Part shown: positions 53,162 to 61,554 of the stretch, one piece after another
Numbering within the stretch: the first letter of the stretch is position 1
Layout of the letters: the number at the start of each line of letters is the position of its first letter
Assembly (NCBI GenBank): GCA_024276995.1
Contig: JAJRWB010000001.1
Span: forward strand, 186,001 to 250,000
Length of the DNA stretch: 64,000 bases
DNA from: Candidatus Eiseniibacteriota bacterium
GTDB taxonomy: Bacteria > Orphanbacterota > Orphanbacteria > Orphanbacterales > Orphanbacteraceae
Direction of reading: 5' to 3'
Notes under the pieces: generated by a model
Told to the model about the DNA's origin: nothing
The model's input: only the letters and a program-made list of their open reading frames with translations
Databases searched by the model: none
Program-made: the position numbers and the translations under genes

Positions 53162-53748
53162 GAGAGAACCCTCGCGAAGAGACTCGGCTTCGTCCCGGCG
53201 GAGACGACACCCTTCCCCTTGTAGGCGATTTTCGCCTCGGCGATATTCGTGGAGAACACCACGTTTCCCGGACCGATGTCGACCGGACGAACCACTCCGC
53301 TCAGGACGAGCGTCTCGGTCTCGCCGTTCACTTCGATTTCACGCTCCCCGGCGATTTCGAGGTCGCCGTTCGGCCTTACCTGCGTCACCGTGGCCGCCAT
53401 GCGCGCGGTGAGCCTCCCCTCGCGGATATGCCGGCCGCTTCCCTCGATATCCTTGCTGAAATCGGCGGACAGGCCGAAATCGGGAACGAAGTCGAACGCA
53501 CCCGTCCCCTTCGTCCCCAGATGCTCGAACTCGTCGGTTCGTGTGGTGGTCAGCTTCGATGTATTGCTCCCCTTCGTTCTTTCGAGAATGCTCACGGTAA
53601 CGATGTCTCCCACCGACCGGGCGGTCACGTCGGCGAAGAGGGAAACCTGCCGCACCGTGCGGACCGGTTCCTCCTTCACCCGGGACGAGGCGACGGAGAG
53701 AACAGGTGCGAACAGCGCGAAGGCGAGGAAGACGGAAATCGTTCTCAT
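53149..53748 (-). CDS. flgH: Flagellar L-ring protein FlgH, without lipobox
   Basis: Outer-membrane ring subunit of 199 residues. Core motifs: VSLFADVTARSVGDIVTVSI near 37, TGAFDFVPDFGLSADFSKDI near 85, AATVTQVRPNGDLEIAGERE near 121, VRPVDIGPGNVVFSTNIAEA near 157. It has a signal peptide (about 3-20), but there is no cysteine at the cleavage site or anywhere in the protein, whereas FlgH is normally a lipoprotein anchored by an N-terminal Cys. The ring would have to sit in the outer membrane without the acyl anchor. ATG at 53748 with GGAGGTTGATT upstream. Confidence 0.94.
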   Translation of the reverse strand: MRTISVFLAFALFAPVLSVASSRVKEEPVRTVRQVSLFADVTARSVGDIVTVSILERTKGSNTSKLTTTRTDEFEHLGTKGTGAFDFVPDFGLSADFSKDIEGSGRHIREGRLTARMAATVTQVRPNGDLEIAGEREIEVNGETETLVLSGVVRPVDIGPGNVVFSTNIAEAKIAYKGKGVVSAGTKPSLFARVLSWIF

Positions 53749-53753
53749 GACAA

Positions 53754-54503
53754 TCAACCTCCGTTCACCGCGGCGCCGGCGAGACGCACCCTCACCACCC
53801 CGGCGGACACGACGTTGCATCTCAATCTCTTCCCGCTCCTGTCGTTCTTGACGGTGATCGCTTCGCCGGGGGCCCCGTCCTCCATGGCGGTGCCGGTGGC
53901 GCTGATCCGAACGCCCCCCACCGATACCAGGAGGAGGACCTTCTCGCCCCGGGAGATCACCGGGATCTTCTCCACCGCGCCCGCGAGGATCGGATCCCCC
54001 TCGCGGATCATCCGCTTCGTCCGTGTCCCCTCGATGGCGTCGACGTCGGAGATCGTCCCTCCTGCAAGGGAACGCACATCGCGCCGCTCGAAGAGAACCG
54101 ACTCGTCGGTCAATTCGCTGTGGCGTTTCAACGGTTCCGCGGCGACGAGAATGTCGCGATAGACACGAACTTCGAAAGTGACCACGCGGCGGGAAACCCT
54201 TTTGCCGTCGCGAAAGAGGTCGAGCGTCACGTGAACGGGACCGCGGTTCTCGGAAGAGACCCGCACGGGTCGGATTTCGAGATCCTCCCCGTCGATTTCA
54301 TCCGGAACGGTGACGGTGCCTCCGGCGATCTCGAGTTCCCCCGCGCCGGCAAACTCCGACTTCACAGCGTCGATCGCCGCCTCGGTAAGCGACGACGCCG
54401 TGATCGACGTCCCCCACCCTCCCCCGGCGGCGACGAGGAGCGCGGCCGCGACGACGGCCGGCATGCACGAAAACGTCCCTCCGATTCTTCCTTCATGGTT
54501 CAT
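53754..54503 (-). CDS. flgA: Flagellar P-ring assembly chaperone FlgA
   Basis: 249 residues: signal-like segment (about 14-30), variable N-terminal part, and C-terminal SAF/FlgA domain (VYRDILVAAEPLKRHSELTD, RSLAGGTISDVDAIEGTRTK, PVISRGEKVLLLVSVGGVRI). It assists FlgI polymerisation in the periplasm. Start ATG 54503 with AGGAATGATCG upstream; a second ATG at 54464 would trim the leader. Order flgG-flgA-flgH-flgI supports the identification. Confidence 0.93.
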   Translation of the reverse strand: MNHEGRIGGTFSCMPAVVAAALLVAAGGGWGTSITASSLTEAAIDAVKSEFAGAGELEIAGGTVTVPDEIDGEDLEIRPVRVSSENRGPVHVTLDLFRDGKRVSRRVVTFEVRVYRDILVAAEPLKRHSELTDESVLFERRDVRSLAGGTISDVDAIEGTRTKRMIREGDPILAGAVEKIPVISRGEKVLLLVSVGGVRISATGTAMEDGAPGEAITVKNDRSGKRLRCNVVSAGVVRVRLAGAAVNGG

Positions 54504-54534
54504 CGATCATTCCTGCCTTCCCTGGCTGGAGCCG

Positions 54535-55323
54535 TTACCTCGTCAGATTGTTCGCCATGGTCATCATGTCTTCCGACGCCTGGATCGCCTTCGAGTTGAT
54601 CTCGTACGCCCTCTGGGCGGCGATGAGTGAGATCATCTCCTCGACGATGTCGACGTTCGACACCTCGAGGTAGCCCTGGGTGAGTTGGCCGAGGCCGTCG
54701 GTTCCGGGCGTCGCCGGTATGGGGTCGCCCGAAGCGGGGGTCAGCGCGTAGAGGTTTTGGCCGAGCGCCTGGAGTCCCGCCGGGTTGACGAACCGCACGA
54801 GCTCGATCTGGCCCACCTCCTGGGGCGTGTTGTCCGCTCCCACGGTGATCGATACGAGCCCGTCGGGCGCGACCGAGATCGACGACGTGTCCTGCGGGAT
54901 GGTGATCTCCGGGTCGAGGATGTAGCCGTCGGACGTGACCATCCTCCCGTCGCTCGACACCTTGAAGCTGCCGTCCCGCGTGTACGCCTCTCCCCCATCG
55001 GGGAGGATGACGCGGAAAAGGCCTTCCCCCTTGATCGCCATGTCGGTCGGGTTTCCCGTGGAGATCAGTTCCCCCTGGGAGAACATCCGCTGCGTCGAAA
55101 CCGGTGTCGAACCGTAGCCGAGTTCGAGAGCCGCCGGCGTGATCGTGCCCGCGGCGGTGGGGTTCCCCGCGACTTTCGCCCGCTGATAGAACAGGTCCTG
55201 AAACTCGACGCGAGTCTTCTTGAAACCGGTGGTATTCACGTTCGCCAGGTTATTGGCGATGTTGTCGACATTCATCTGCTGGGCCTTCATCCCGGTGGCG
55301 GCGGTTCTCATTGCACGAATCAT
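54535..55323 (-). CDS. flgG: Distal rod protein FlgG
   Basis: 262 residues, family-typical length. N-terminal QQMNVDNIANNLANVNTTGF with KKTRVEFQDLFYQ, central SQGELISTGNPTDMAIKGEG and FRVILPDGGEAYTRDGSFKV, and C-terminal VSNVDIVEEMISLIAAQRAY leading to KAIQASEDMMTMANNLTR. Forms the long distal rod through the P and L rings. Follows flgF by 17 bases. Confidence 0.97.
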   Translation of the reverse strand: MIRAMRTAATGMKAQQMNVDNIANNLANVNTTGFKKTRVEFQDLFYQRAKVAGNPTAAGTITPAALELGYGSTPVSTQRMFSQGELISTGNPTDMAIKGEGLFRVILPDGGEAYTRDGSFKVSSDGRMVTSDGYILDPEITIPQDTSSISVAPDGLVSITVGADNTPQEVGQIELVRFVNPAGLQALGQNLYALTPASGDPIPATPGTDGLGQLTQGYLEVSNVDIVEEMISLIAAQRAYEINSKAIQASEDMMTMANNLTR

Positions 55324-55340
55324 TCCGGTCCTCCTCGGGG

Positions 55341-56051
55341 CTAGCCCGTGATCAGCTCGTTCGCGACCCGGCGAAGAGTGCTGCTCTGCAGCTTCAGTGT
55401 GTGGCCCGCCGCCTCGAACTGCTTGATAAGCGCCATCATGCGCATCATTTCACTTCCCTCTTCCACGTTGGAATCCTCGAGGGAACGCTGAGCGACCTTC
55501 GCGTCCGGTTCGATTTCGTGAAGCGGTGCGTCCGGACGGGGTCCGAACAGGCCGCTCCCTTCACGGCGAAGCGCTGCCGGATCGGCGAAGTTCCGGATCA
55601 GCAGCTTTCCCACCGAAAGACCGTTCACGAGAAACTCGCCGTCCTCGGTCACTTCGACGGGGCCATTTTGCAGCGTGATCGGTCCCCCATCGGCGGCGAC
55701 GGGAAAGCCGTCCTGGGTGACGAGGGTTCCCCCGCCGTCGAGGGTGAAGTTGCCGTCCCTCGTGAACCGTTCCCCGTCGGGGGTCTGGACGACGAAGAAT
55801 CCCTCCCCCTGCAAGGCGAGATCGAGATCCCGGCCGGTCGGTTTCAGACTTCCCTGACTGAAATCGATATACTGGCGCTCGTTGCGTCCCGCGGCGCGGA
55901 TGTCGCCCGACACTTCGCGGAGCACATCGACGAACACATGGGCCGCCTTGTACCCAGGCGTGGAGCTGTTCGCGATATTGTTGACCAGCGCTTCTTGTCT
56001 CGCCTGCTGAGAGACCATCGCCGCGCCGGAAAGATAGATGCCGTCAGCCAT
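55341..56051 (-). CDS. flgF: Proximal rod protein FlgF
   Basis: 236 residues of the same FlgG/FlgF rod family, shorter and more divergent than its neighbour. ARQEALVNNIANSSTPGYKA near residue 17, SQGSLKPTGRDLDLALQGEG near 65, FFVVQTPDGERFTRDGNFTL near 86, and C-terminal DSNVEEGSEMMRMMALIKQF. First gene after the sigma-54 promoter, so it heads the rod-ring-junction operon. Confidence 0.93.
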   Translation of the reverse strand: MADGIYLSGAAMVSQQARQEALVNNIANSSTPGYKAAHVFVDVLREVSGDIRAAGRNERQYIDFSQGSLKPTGRDLDLALQGEGFFVVQTPDGERFTRDGNFTLDGGGTLVTQDGFPVAADGGPITLQNGPVEVTEDGEFLVNGLSVGKLLIRNFADPAALRREGSGLFGPRPDAPLHEIEPDAKVAQRSLEDSNVEEGSEMMRMMALIKQFEAAGHTLKLQSSTLRRVANELITG

Positions 56052-56090
56052 CCACTCCTCTCCTTCCGATTGCCGTCCGTTGCGCGAGAT

Positions 56091-56106
56091 TGCAAAGGTC
56101 GTGCCA
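56091..56106 (-). promoter_or_regulatory. Sigma-54 (RpoN) promoter of the flgF operon
   Basis: The minus strand reads TGGCACGACCTTTGCA, matching the consensus TGGCACG-N4-TTGC(A/T) at every defined position, with GG and GC 10 bases apart. Transcription would start about 12 bases downstream, leaving a short leader with GGAAGGAGAGG before the flgF ATG at 56051. It implies RpoN plus an enhancer-binding activator encoded elsewhere. Confidence 0.85.
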
Positions 56107-56221
56107 TTGCCGGACCGACAGGTTCTGAAGCGACAACTCAGTTCGTATCAATAGGATAGGCGCACAACCCGAAATCGATCGTTCTTCCGGCGCACCTGGG
56201 GGGGAAAGGGGAGGACGTGGC

Positions 56222-56263
56222 GGCGGGAAATCGTTTCCCACCGGGGGGAAGCGATTTCCCGCC
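56222..56263 (-). terminator. 18-pair hairpin after the FliK-like gene
   Basis: GGCGGGAAATCG (56222-56233) and CGATTTCCCGCC (56252-56263) are perfect inverted repeats. The stem extends inward by TTTCCC with GGGAAG to about 18 pairs and a 6-base loop. It begins 8 bases after the FliK-like stop and separates the export-apparatus operon from the sigma-54 promoter. There is no U-tract, so termination may be factor-assisted. Confidence 0.65.
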
Positions 56264-56271
56264 TTCGGAGG

Positions 56272-57483
56272 TCACGAGTCGCCGCCGGGCGTCTCCTGCG
56301 CACCGACCGGACGGGAGAGGGTGATCGACGCCGTCTCTCCTTCCGGCTCGACGGCAACCGGGATACCGGTGCGGCGAAGGAGCGCTTCCACTTCCGCCGC
56401 GAGAGGACTCCTCTTTCCGAGGGGGGGATGAAGGGTGATCTCGAGGCGCTCCTTCCCGGGTGCGATCTCGCCGGAAAGGGGAGCGGCACGGCGCATGTCG
56501 ATCCAGAACCGGGTCACTCCGGCGGTGGAGATGGCCGAGAGGGTTCCCGCCCGTCCGTCGAGGAGGAGGGGGATCTGCGCGAACCGCCGCGAAGGAACGT
56601 CGCTTCCGGGGGAAAGATTGCCAATACGCTCCGACTCGATCGTCTCGAGCGACCGGGTGCACCAGGCGGCGGCACGACACAGGGCGCTCCTCGCTCGGCG
56701 GGGGATCTCCCCGGTGTCGCTGCGGCGGCAACGATCCTCGAGATCTTCCTTCAACCGGCGCAGGAGCCGTTCGACCGCTTCTCGAGCCGGGGCGGAGCTT
56801 TTCATTTTCGAACCGGCGCCGGTCGGCGCGACGCCCCATTCCCGGAGGATCGATTCGAGACGATCACCGATGCCCGGATCGGCGAGGGGGAGGAACCGAT
56901 CGTGGATCGACAGCGCATAGCGGTCGAGGAGGGAACCTTCGGGAAGTTCTTCCGCCGCTTCGAGAAGCGCCTCGATCAGGTGGGCGAGGGCGGCCCCGAT
57001 CGGCGCGCCTCCCTCGCGGTCGATCATCGCGGCGGGGGGCGTCCCCGGCTCAAGGCCGCGTGCTGCGGCGGCCACCGCCGCATTCACCTCCCGGATCCAC
57101 AAGTCGAGTGGGATCACACCGTCCGGATAGTGCCGGCGCCGTTCGAGGAGGCGCCGTCTCGCTTCCCGGCGAAGGCCGTCCCTCCCCGCCAGGCGCGCCC
57201 GGCGGATCGCCTCGTCGATCATCGTGTCGAGGTCATCGCATTCGGCGCGGGCACGCGGCCCCTTCGGCCCGGCGCCCTCTCCCCTTCCGGCGATCTTCAG
57301 GACGATCTTCCCGGCCTGCGACCGTGCGGTCGCCGTGATCCGTTCCCCCCGGACGAGAGGAAGATCGCTACAGGCGACGTACGTCTTTCCGTTCACGTCG
57401 AGCACGACTCTTCGGTAGGGAAGGAAGCCGAGCACTTCGGCGGAGACGGTAGTCCCCTCTTTCCATGGGCGAACGCCGCTCAT
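56272..57483 (-). CDS. Flagellar-locus protein, possible FliK-like hook-length control protein
   Basis: 403 residues of low-conservation sequence. N-terminal beta-like part (VSAEVLGFLPYRRVVLDVNG, YVACSDLPLVRGERITATAR), a long Arg/Ala-rich helical middle (about 80-290), and a C-terminal domain (IPLLLDGRAGTLSAISTAG, RFWIDMRRAAPLSGEIAPGK, RLEITLHPPLGKRSPLAAEV). The last resembles the FliK C-terminal pattern L-x-L-x-P-x-x-L-G-x-(V/L). Position between fliA and flgF fits a hook-length or hook-related factor. Assignment is tentative; an unknown flagellar protein is the alternative. Confidence 0.55.
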   Translation of the reverse strand: MSGVRPWKEGTTVSAEVLGFLPYRRVVLDVNGKTYVACSDLPLVRGERITATARSQAGKIVLKIAGRGEGAGPKGPRARAECDDLDTMIDEAIRRARLAGRDGLRREARRRLLERRRHYPDGVIPLDLWIREVNAAVAAAARGLEPGTPPAAMIDREGGAPIGAALAHLIEALLEAAEELPEGSLLDRYALSIHDRFLPLADPGIGDRLESILREWGVAPTGAGSKMKSSAPAREAVERLLRRLKEDLEDRCRRSDTGEIPRRARSALCRAAAWCTRSLETIESERIGNLSPGSDVPSRRFAQIPLLLDGRAGTLSAISTAGVTRFWIDMRRAAPLSGEIAPGKERLEITLHPPLGKRSPLAAEVEALLRRTGIPVAVEPEGETASITLSRPVGAQETPGGDS

Positions 57484-57573
57484 CGATGTCCGTCCGTCGG
57501 GATTCCATCGCGGTGCGGGGGAAGGTTCGATCGCCGGGCGGCGACCGGCACGGCTCGACGGTGAACAGGCACG

Positions 57574-58317
57574 CTACACCTGGTTTTCCAGCGTCTCCCT
57601 CACCTGCGCCCGGAGGATGGTTATCGCCTTGGCGTGAATCTGGGAGACCCTCGATTCGGTAAGGTCGAGGAGGTTTCCGATCTCTCGCATTTTCAGTCTC
57701 TCGAAGTAGTAGAGAGAGAGCACCAGCCGTTCCGTCCGGGGGAGAGTCTGGATGCTGGCGACGAGCAGCTCCGCCATCTGCTTTCGTTCGAGTTCACAGA
57801 GGGCGTCCGATCCCTCCTCGCCGGCGGTTGAGCGTCCTTCCATGTCCACCTCGTTCATTTCGTTCAGCGAAAAGAGCGTCGCCCCCCGCGCCTGTGCCAT
57901 GATCCGTCCGATTTCATCGGGAGGGATGCCGATCTCCACGGAGAGTTCGTCGTCCGTGGGGGGGCGGCCGTGAACTCTCTGGAGGTCGAGAAGGCCTTTT
58001 TCGATGCGGCGAACTTTCACCCTTGTCGAGTAGGGAAGGGGATCCTGGGCCCGGAGGTGATCGAGAATCGCGCCGCGAACATGTTTCGACGCGAACGCTT
58101 CAAACACGACGCCCCGGGTCGGATCGAAGGCGTCGACCGCCCGGATCAACCCGATGGTTCCGGCGCTCTCGAGATCGGCGGGATCGACGCTGCCCGGCAC
58201 GCGGACGGCGATCGAGCGGGCGATCCGCTTCACCATCGAGAGGTGTTCGATGATCTGCTGCTCCCGTGCGGCCACCGCGGTCGCTCCGTAGCCGCTCTCT
58301 TGCAACGGTTTCGACAT
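57574..58317 (-). CDS. fliA: RNA polymerase sigma-28 factor FliA (WhiG/SigD group)
   Basis: 247 residues. Region 2 has VKRIARSIAVRVPGSVDPAD, LESAGTIGLIRAVDAFDPTR and FEAFASKHVRGAILDHLRAQ. Region 3 follows with YSTRVKVRRIEKGLLDLQRV, and region 4 is LPRTERLVLSLYYFERLKMR with LLDLTESRVSQIHAKAI. Directs late flagellar genes; the promoter-like element before flagellin at 39604-39630 is a probable target. Follows flhA by 34 bases in the export-apparatus operon. Confidence 0.95.
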   Translation of the reverse strand: MSKPLQESGYGATAVAAREQQIIEHLSMVKRIARSIAVRVPGSVDPADLESAGTIGLIRAVDAFDPTRGVVFEAFASKHVRGAILDHLRAQDPLPYSTRVKVRRIEKGLLDLQRVHGRPPTDDELSVEIGIPPDEIGRIMAQARGATLFSLNEMNEVDMEGRSTAGEEGSDALCELERKQMAELLVASIQTLPRTERLVLSLYYFERLKMREIGNLLDLTESRVSQIHAKAITILRAQVRETLENQV

Positions 58318-58351
58318 GGCCTCCCATCCCCGTAGTGGAACAAGCCGTTCG

Positions 58352-60448
58352 TTACGCCGGGGCGGTCTCAGTGACCGGTTCCTCTAGAGAAAGGACCCCT
58401 ACTGAGTAAAGATCGACATCGGGCGCGATTTCATGATAGGAAAGGACCGGCTGCGCGGGAAAAGCGGCCTCCGTGAGCCTTCTGAGGGCCAACCGGACCT
58501 GTGGAGCACAAAGTATGGCGGGTCTTTCCTGGCGGTCGAGCACCGACCGGATCATTTCGCGGAGGCGGTCGAGAAGTTTCCGCGTCTGCGACGGGGGAAG
58601 CGATGTGGCGAGGGAGCTTCCCCCCTCCTTCATCGCCTGGGTAAGCATCTGTTCGAGTCCCGGATCGAGGGAGATGACGTGGAGTTTCCTGTCCGGTCCC
58701 GTGCAGCTCCCGCAGATGGCACGGCTCAGTCCCGACCGGACGTACTCGGTGAGAAGATCGATGTCCTTCACCTGCCCGGCGTAGTCGACGAGGGTCTCGA
58801 GAATCGTGCCGAGATCCCGCACGGGAACGAGTTCCTTCAGCAGGTTCTGCAACACCCTGTGCACCGTGCCGAGGGAGACCTGCTCCGGGATGACATCCTT
58901 CACGAGCGCCGGGCATTCCTTCTCGAATTCGTCGAGGAGCGTCTTCACATCTTGGCGGGAAAGGATTTCCCACGCGTGGTTGCGGATCACCTCAGTGAGA
59001 TGCGTGGCGAGAACGACGCTGGCGCTCACCACGGTGAGGCCGAGATCCTCCGCGCGGGATCGCCCGGCGTTGTTCACCCACTTCGCCGCGAGGCCGAAGG
59101 CGGGTTCCTTCGTGTCGACGCCCTCGATCCGGGCGAGATCCTCCTCGCTTCCCATGGCGAGATGGTGGCCGACCATCAGTTTTCCGCCCGCCACCCGGTG
59201 CGTCCGGAGGCGGATCTCGTATTCATCCGGTTTCAAACGGATGTCGTCGCGCACCCGTATCCGTGGAACGATGATGCCGACGTCGCCGGCGATCTGCCGC
59301 CGGAGCGCGACCACCCTGTCGAGGAAGTCGCTTCCCCTGTCGGCGTCCATCATCGGGATCAGCCCGTACCCGATCGCCACCTCGAGACGGTCGATGCGGA
59401 GATATTCTTCGGGCGCCTCCTCCTCCTTCGCCGTCTCGACCGTGCTTTCCTCCTCCACCTGCACGGCACTCTCCTCGGGCGTGCGCATCTGTGAGAGGGC
59501 GAACACCGCCCCGCCGAGAAGGAGGAGTGGAATGGTCGGAAGACCGGGGATGAGCGCGAGGCATGCAAGGGCGCCCGACACGACACCCAGCGGCTGTCTC
59601 TGGCCGAAGAGCTGTTCTTTGATCTCCGGACCGAGGCGGGTCGCCGACGAAGCACGGCTCACCACGATGCCGGCCGAGGTGGAGATGATCAGCGCCGGGA
59701 TCTGGCTCACCAACCCGTCGCCGATGGTGAGACGCGTGTACGTTCTCATCGAGTCGGCGGGTGAAAGGCCGAGCTGCAGCACGCCGACCACGAACCCGGC
59801 GAGAATGTTCACGAGGGTGATCACGATACCGGCGATGGCATCTCCCCTCACGAACTTCGCGGCCCCGTCCATCGCCCCGTAGAAGTTCGCCTCCCTGGAG
59901 ATTTCGTCCCGGCGGCGGAGCGCTTCTTCCTCGTTGATGATGCCGGCGTTCAGATCGGCGTCGATGCTCATCTGCTTCCCCGGCATGGCGTCGAGGGTGA
60001 ACCGGGCGCCGACCTCGGCATTTCGCTCGGTGCCCCGTACGACGACGAGGTACTGGATCGCCACGAGGATGATGAAGATCACGAAACCGACGACGTAGTT
60101 GTCCTTGATCACGAAGCTGCCGAACGCGGAGATCACGCTTCCGGCATACGCCTGCCCGAGGATCAGCCTCGTGGAAGCGACATTGAGGGAGAGGCGGAAG
60201 AGGGTGACCACGAGCATGAGGCTCGGGAAGACGGAAAGCTGAAGCGGCTTCGTCACATAGAGCGCGTTCGCCAGCACCACGAGGGAGAGGCTCAGGTTGA
60301 ACGTGAGGAGCACGTCGAGCAACCACGTCGGCAGGGGGACCACCATGACCGCCAGGATCGAGATCACCCCGCCGGCGAGGAGGAGATTCGGACTCATCAG
60401 CGCCGCGCCCATTCCGCCGGTTTTTTCCATCGCTACCGCTTCCATCAT
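58352..60448 (-). CDS. flhA: Flagellar export gate protein FlhA
   Basis: 698 residues. Eight transmembrane helices lie within about 15-325 and include the FHIPEP signature region (REANFYGAMDGAAKFVRGDA). A large cytoplasmic domain from about 350 carries YGLIPMMDADRGSDFLDRVV, VVSASVVLATHLTEVIRNHA and RDLGTILETLVDYAGQVKDI. It forms the nonameric ring that receives chaperone-substrate complexes. Two adjacent ATGs (60448, 60445) with AGGGGTTGA upstream; ends in TAA. Eight bases after flhB. Confidence 0.97.
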   Translation of the reverse strand: MMEAVAMEKTGGMGAALMSPNLLLAGGVISILAVMVVPLPTWLLDVLLTFNLSLSLVVLANALYVTKPLQLSVFPSLMLVVTLFRLSLNVASTRLILGQAYAGSVISAFGSFVIKDNYVVGFVIFIILVAIQYLVVVRGTERNAEVGARFTLDAMPGKQMSIDADLNAGIINEEEALRRRDEISREANFYGAMDGAAKFVRGDAIAGIVITLVNILAGFVVGVLQLGLSPADSMRTYTRLTIGDGLVSQIPALIISTSAGIVVSRASSATRLGPEIKEQLFGQRQPLGVVSGALACLALIPGLPTIPLLLLGGAVFALSQMRTPEESAVQVEEESTVETAKEEEAPEEYLRIDRLEVAIGYGLIPMMDADRGSDFLDRVVALRRQIAGDVGIIVPRIRVRDDIRLKPDEYEIRLRTHRVAGGKLMVGHHLAMGSEEDLARIEGVDTKEPAFGLAAKWVNNAGRSRAEDLGLTVVSASVVLATHLTEVIRNHAWEILSRQDVKTLLDEFEKECPALVKDVIPEQVSLGTVHRVLQNLLKELVPVRDLGTILETLVDYAGQVKDIDLLTEYVRSGLSRAICGSCTGPDRKLHVISLDPGLEQMLTQAMKEGGSSLATSLPPSQTRKLLDRLREMIRSVLDRQERPAILCAPQVRLALRRLTEAAFPAQPVLSYHEIAPDVDLYSVGVLSLEEPVTETAPA

Positions 60449-60455
60449 TCAACCC

Positions 60456-61550
60456 CTATCCGCTTTTCGCCGCGCGGCGGATCGGGGGAATCTTCCCTTT
60501 CCGCCGGAAGACGAAGCTCATGACTTCCGCCACCGCCCGGTACAGCTCCATCGGGACCTCCCCGCCGATTTCGGCGAGGCGGTAGAGCGTTCGGGCGAGG
60601 TACCTGTTTTCGATGACGGGAACGCCCGCTTCGAGGGCGATCTCCTTGATTCTCTTTGCGATCAGACGGCGCCCCTTGGCGACCACCACCGGCGCGGCCA
60701 TCGATTCGGGGTCGTACTTGAGCGCCACGGCGAATTCCGTCGGGTTGGTGAGCACCACGTCGGCGTCGGGCACGGCGGCCATCATCCGTTTCCGGGCGAG
60801 AGACTTCGCCTCCGCCCGTTGGCGTCCCTTCACGAGGGGGTCGCCGTCCGATTCCTTCGCCTCGTCCTTGATCTCTCTTCGGGACATCTTCAGGTCGTTG
60901 ATGTATTTCCTTTTCTGGTACGCCAGGTCGATGAAGCCGAGGACGAGGAGGACGAGCCCCGCGCGCATCAAAAGAGAGATCACGAGGCCGCCCGCTCCGC
61001 TCAGAAGCTCGGAGATGGCGATGTCGGCATGGGAAAGGAACAGGGCGATCGTATCGCGTATCACGCCGTAGCAGACGAAGCTGATGACCGCGATCTTGAG
61101 CATGTCCCGGAAAAGGTTGAACGCCATCTTCCCCGAGAAGATATTCTTCGCGCCGCTCACCGGGTTGAGACGGCCCGGGTTGAAGGCGAGTGCCTGTGTG
61201 GAGAGGATGAAGCCTCCCTGGGTCAGGCCGCTCGAGGCGATCGCCATCAGCGAAAGAACGATGAACATCGGGCTGAGAAACGCACCGCACCATTCGATCC
61301 ATCCGCGGGCGAGCGGCGGAACGGTGGAGACGGTAACGTCGCTGCCGGCGATGCGGCTGAACGAATCGATGAACATCGAAATGAGGCGCTCGTTCAGGTA
61401 CGGTCCCATCCACTTCAGCGTGAGCGCGCCCCCGAGGATCATGATGGCCGATCGCAGCTCCTGGCTCTTCGGGACGTTCCCTTTCTGACGGGCCTTCGCC
61501 TTCTTCCGATGAGTCGGTTGCTCTGTTCTTTCCTGGTCGTTCTCCGCCAC
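60456..61550 (-). CDS. flhB: Flagellar export switch protein FlhB with NPTE cleavage motif
   Basis: 364 residues. N-terminal AENDQERTEQPTHRKKAKAR, four transmembrane helices within about 35-205, and a cytoplasmic domain. The autocleavage site, normally N269-P270-T271-H272, reads N269-P270-T271-E272 here (TNPTEFAVALKY). Cleavage between Asn and Pro switches export from hook to filament substrates; the Asn and Pro are present and only the His differs. Lies between fliR and flhA, the standard order. Confidence 0.96.
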   Translation of the reverse strand: MAENDQERTEQPTHRKKAKARQKGNVPKSQELRSAIMILGGALTLKWMGPYLNERLISMFIDSFSRIAGSDVTVSTVPPLARGWIEWCGAFLSPMFIVLSLMAIASSGLTQGGFILSTQALAFNPGRLNPVSGAKNIFSGKMAFNLFRDMLKIAVISFVCYGVIRDTIALFLSHADIAISELLSGAGGLVISLLMRAGLVLLVLGFIDLAYQKRKYINDLKMSRREIKDEAKESDGDPLVKGRQRAEAKSLARKRMMAAVPDADVVLTNPTEFAVALKYDPESMAAPVVVAKGRRLIAKRIKEIALEAGVPVIENRYLARTLYRLAEIGGEVPMELYRAVAEVMSFVFRRKGKIPPIRRAAKSG

Positions 61551-61554
61551 TTCT

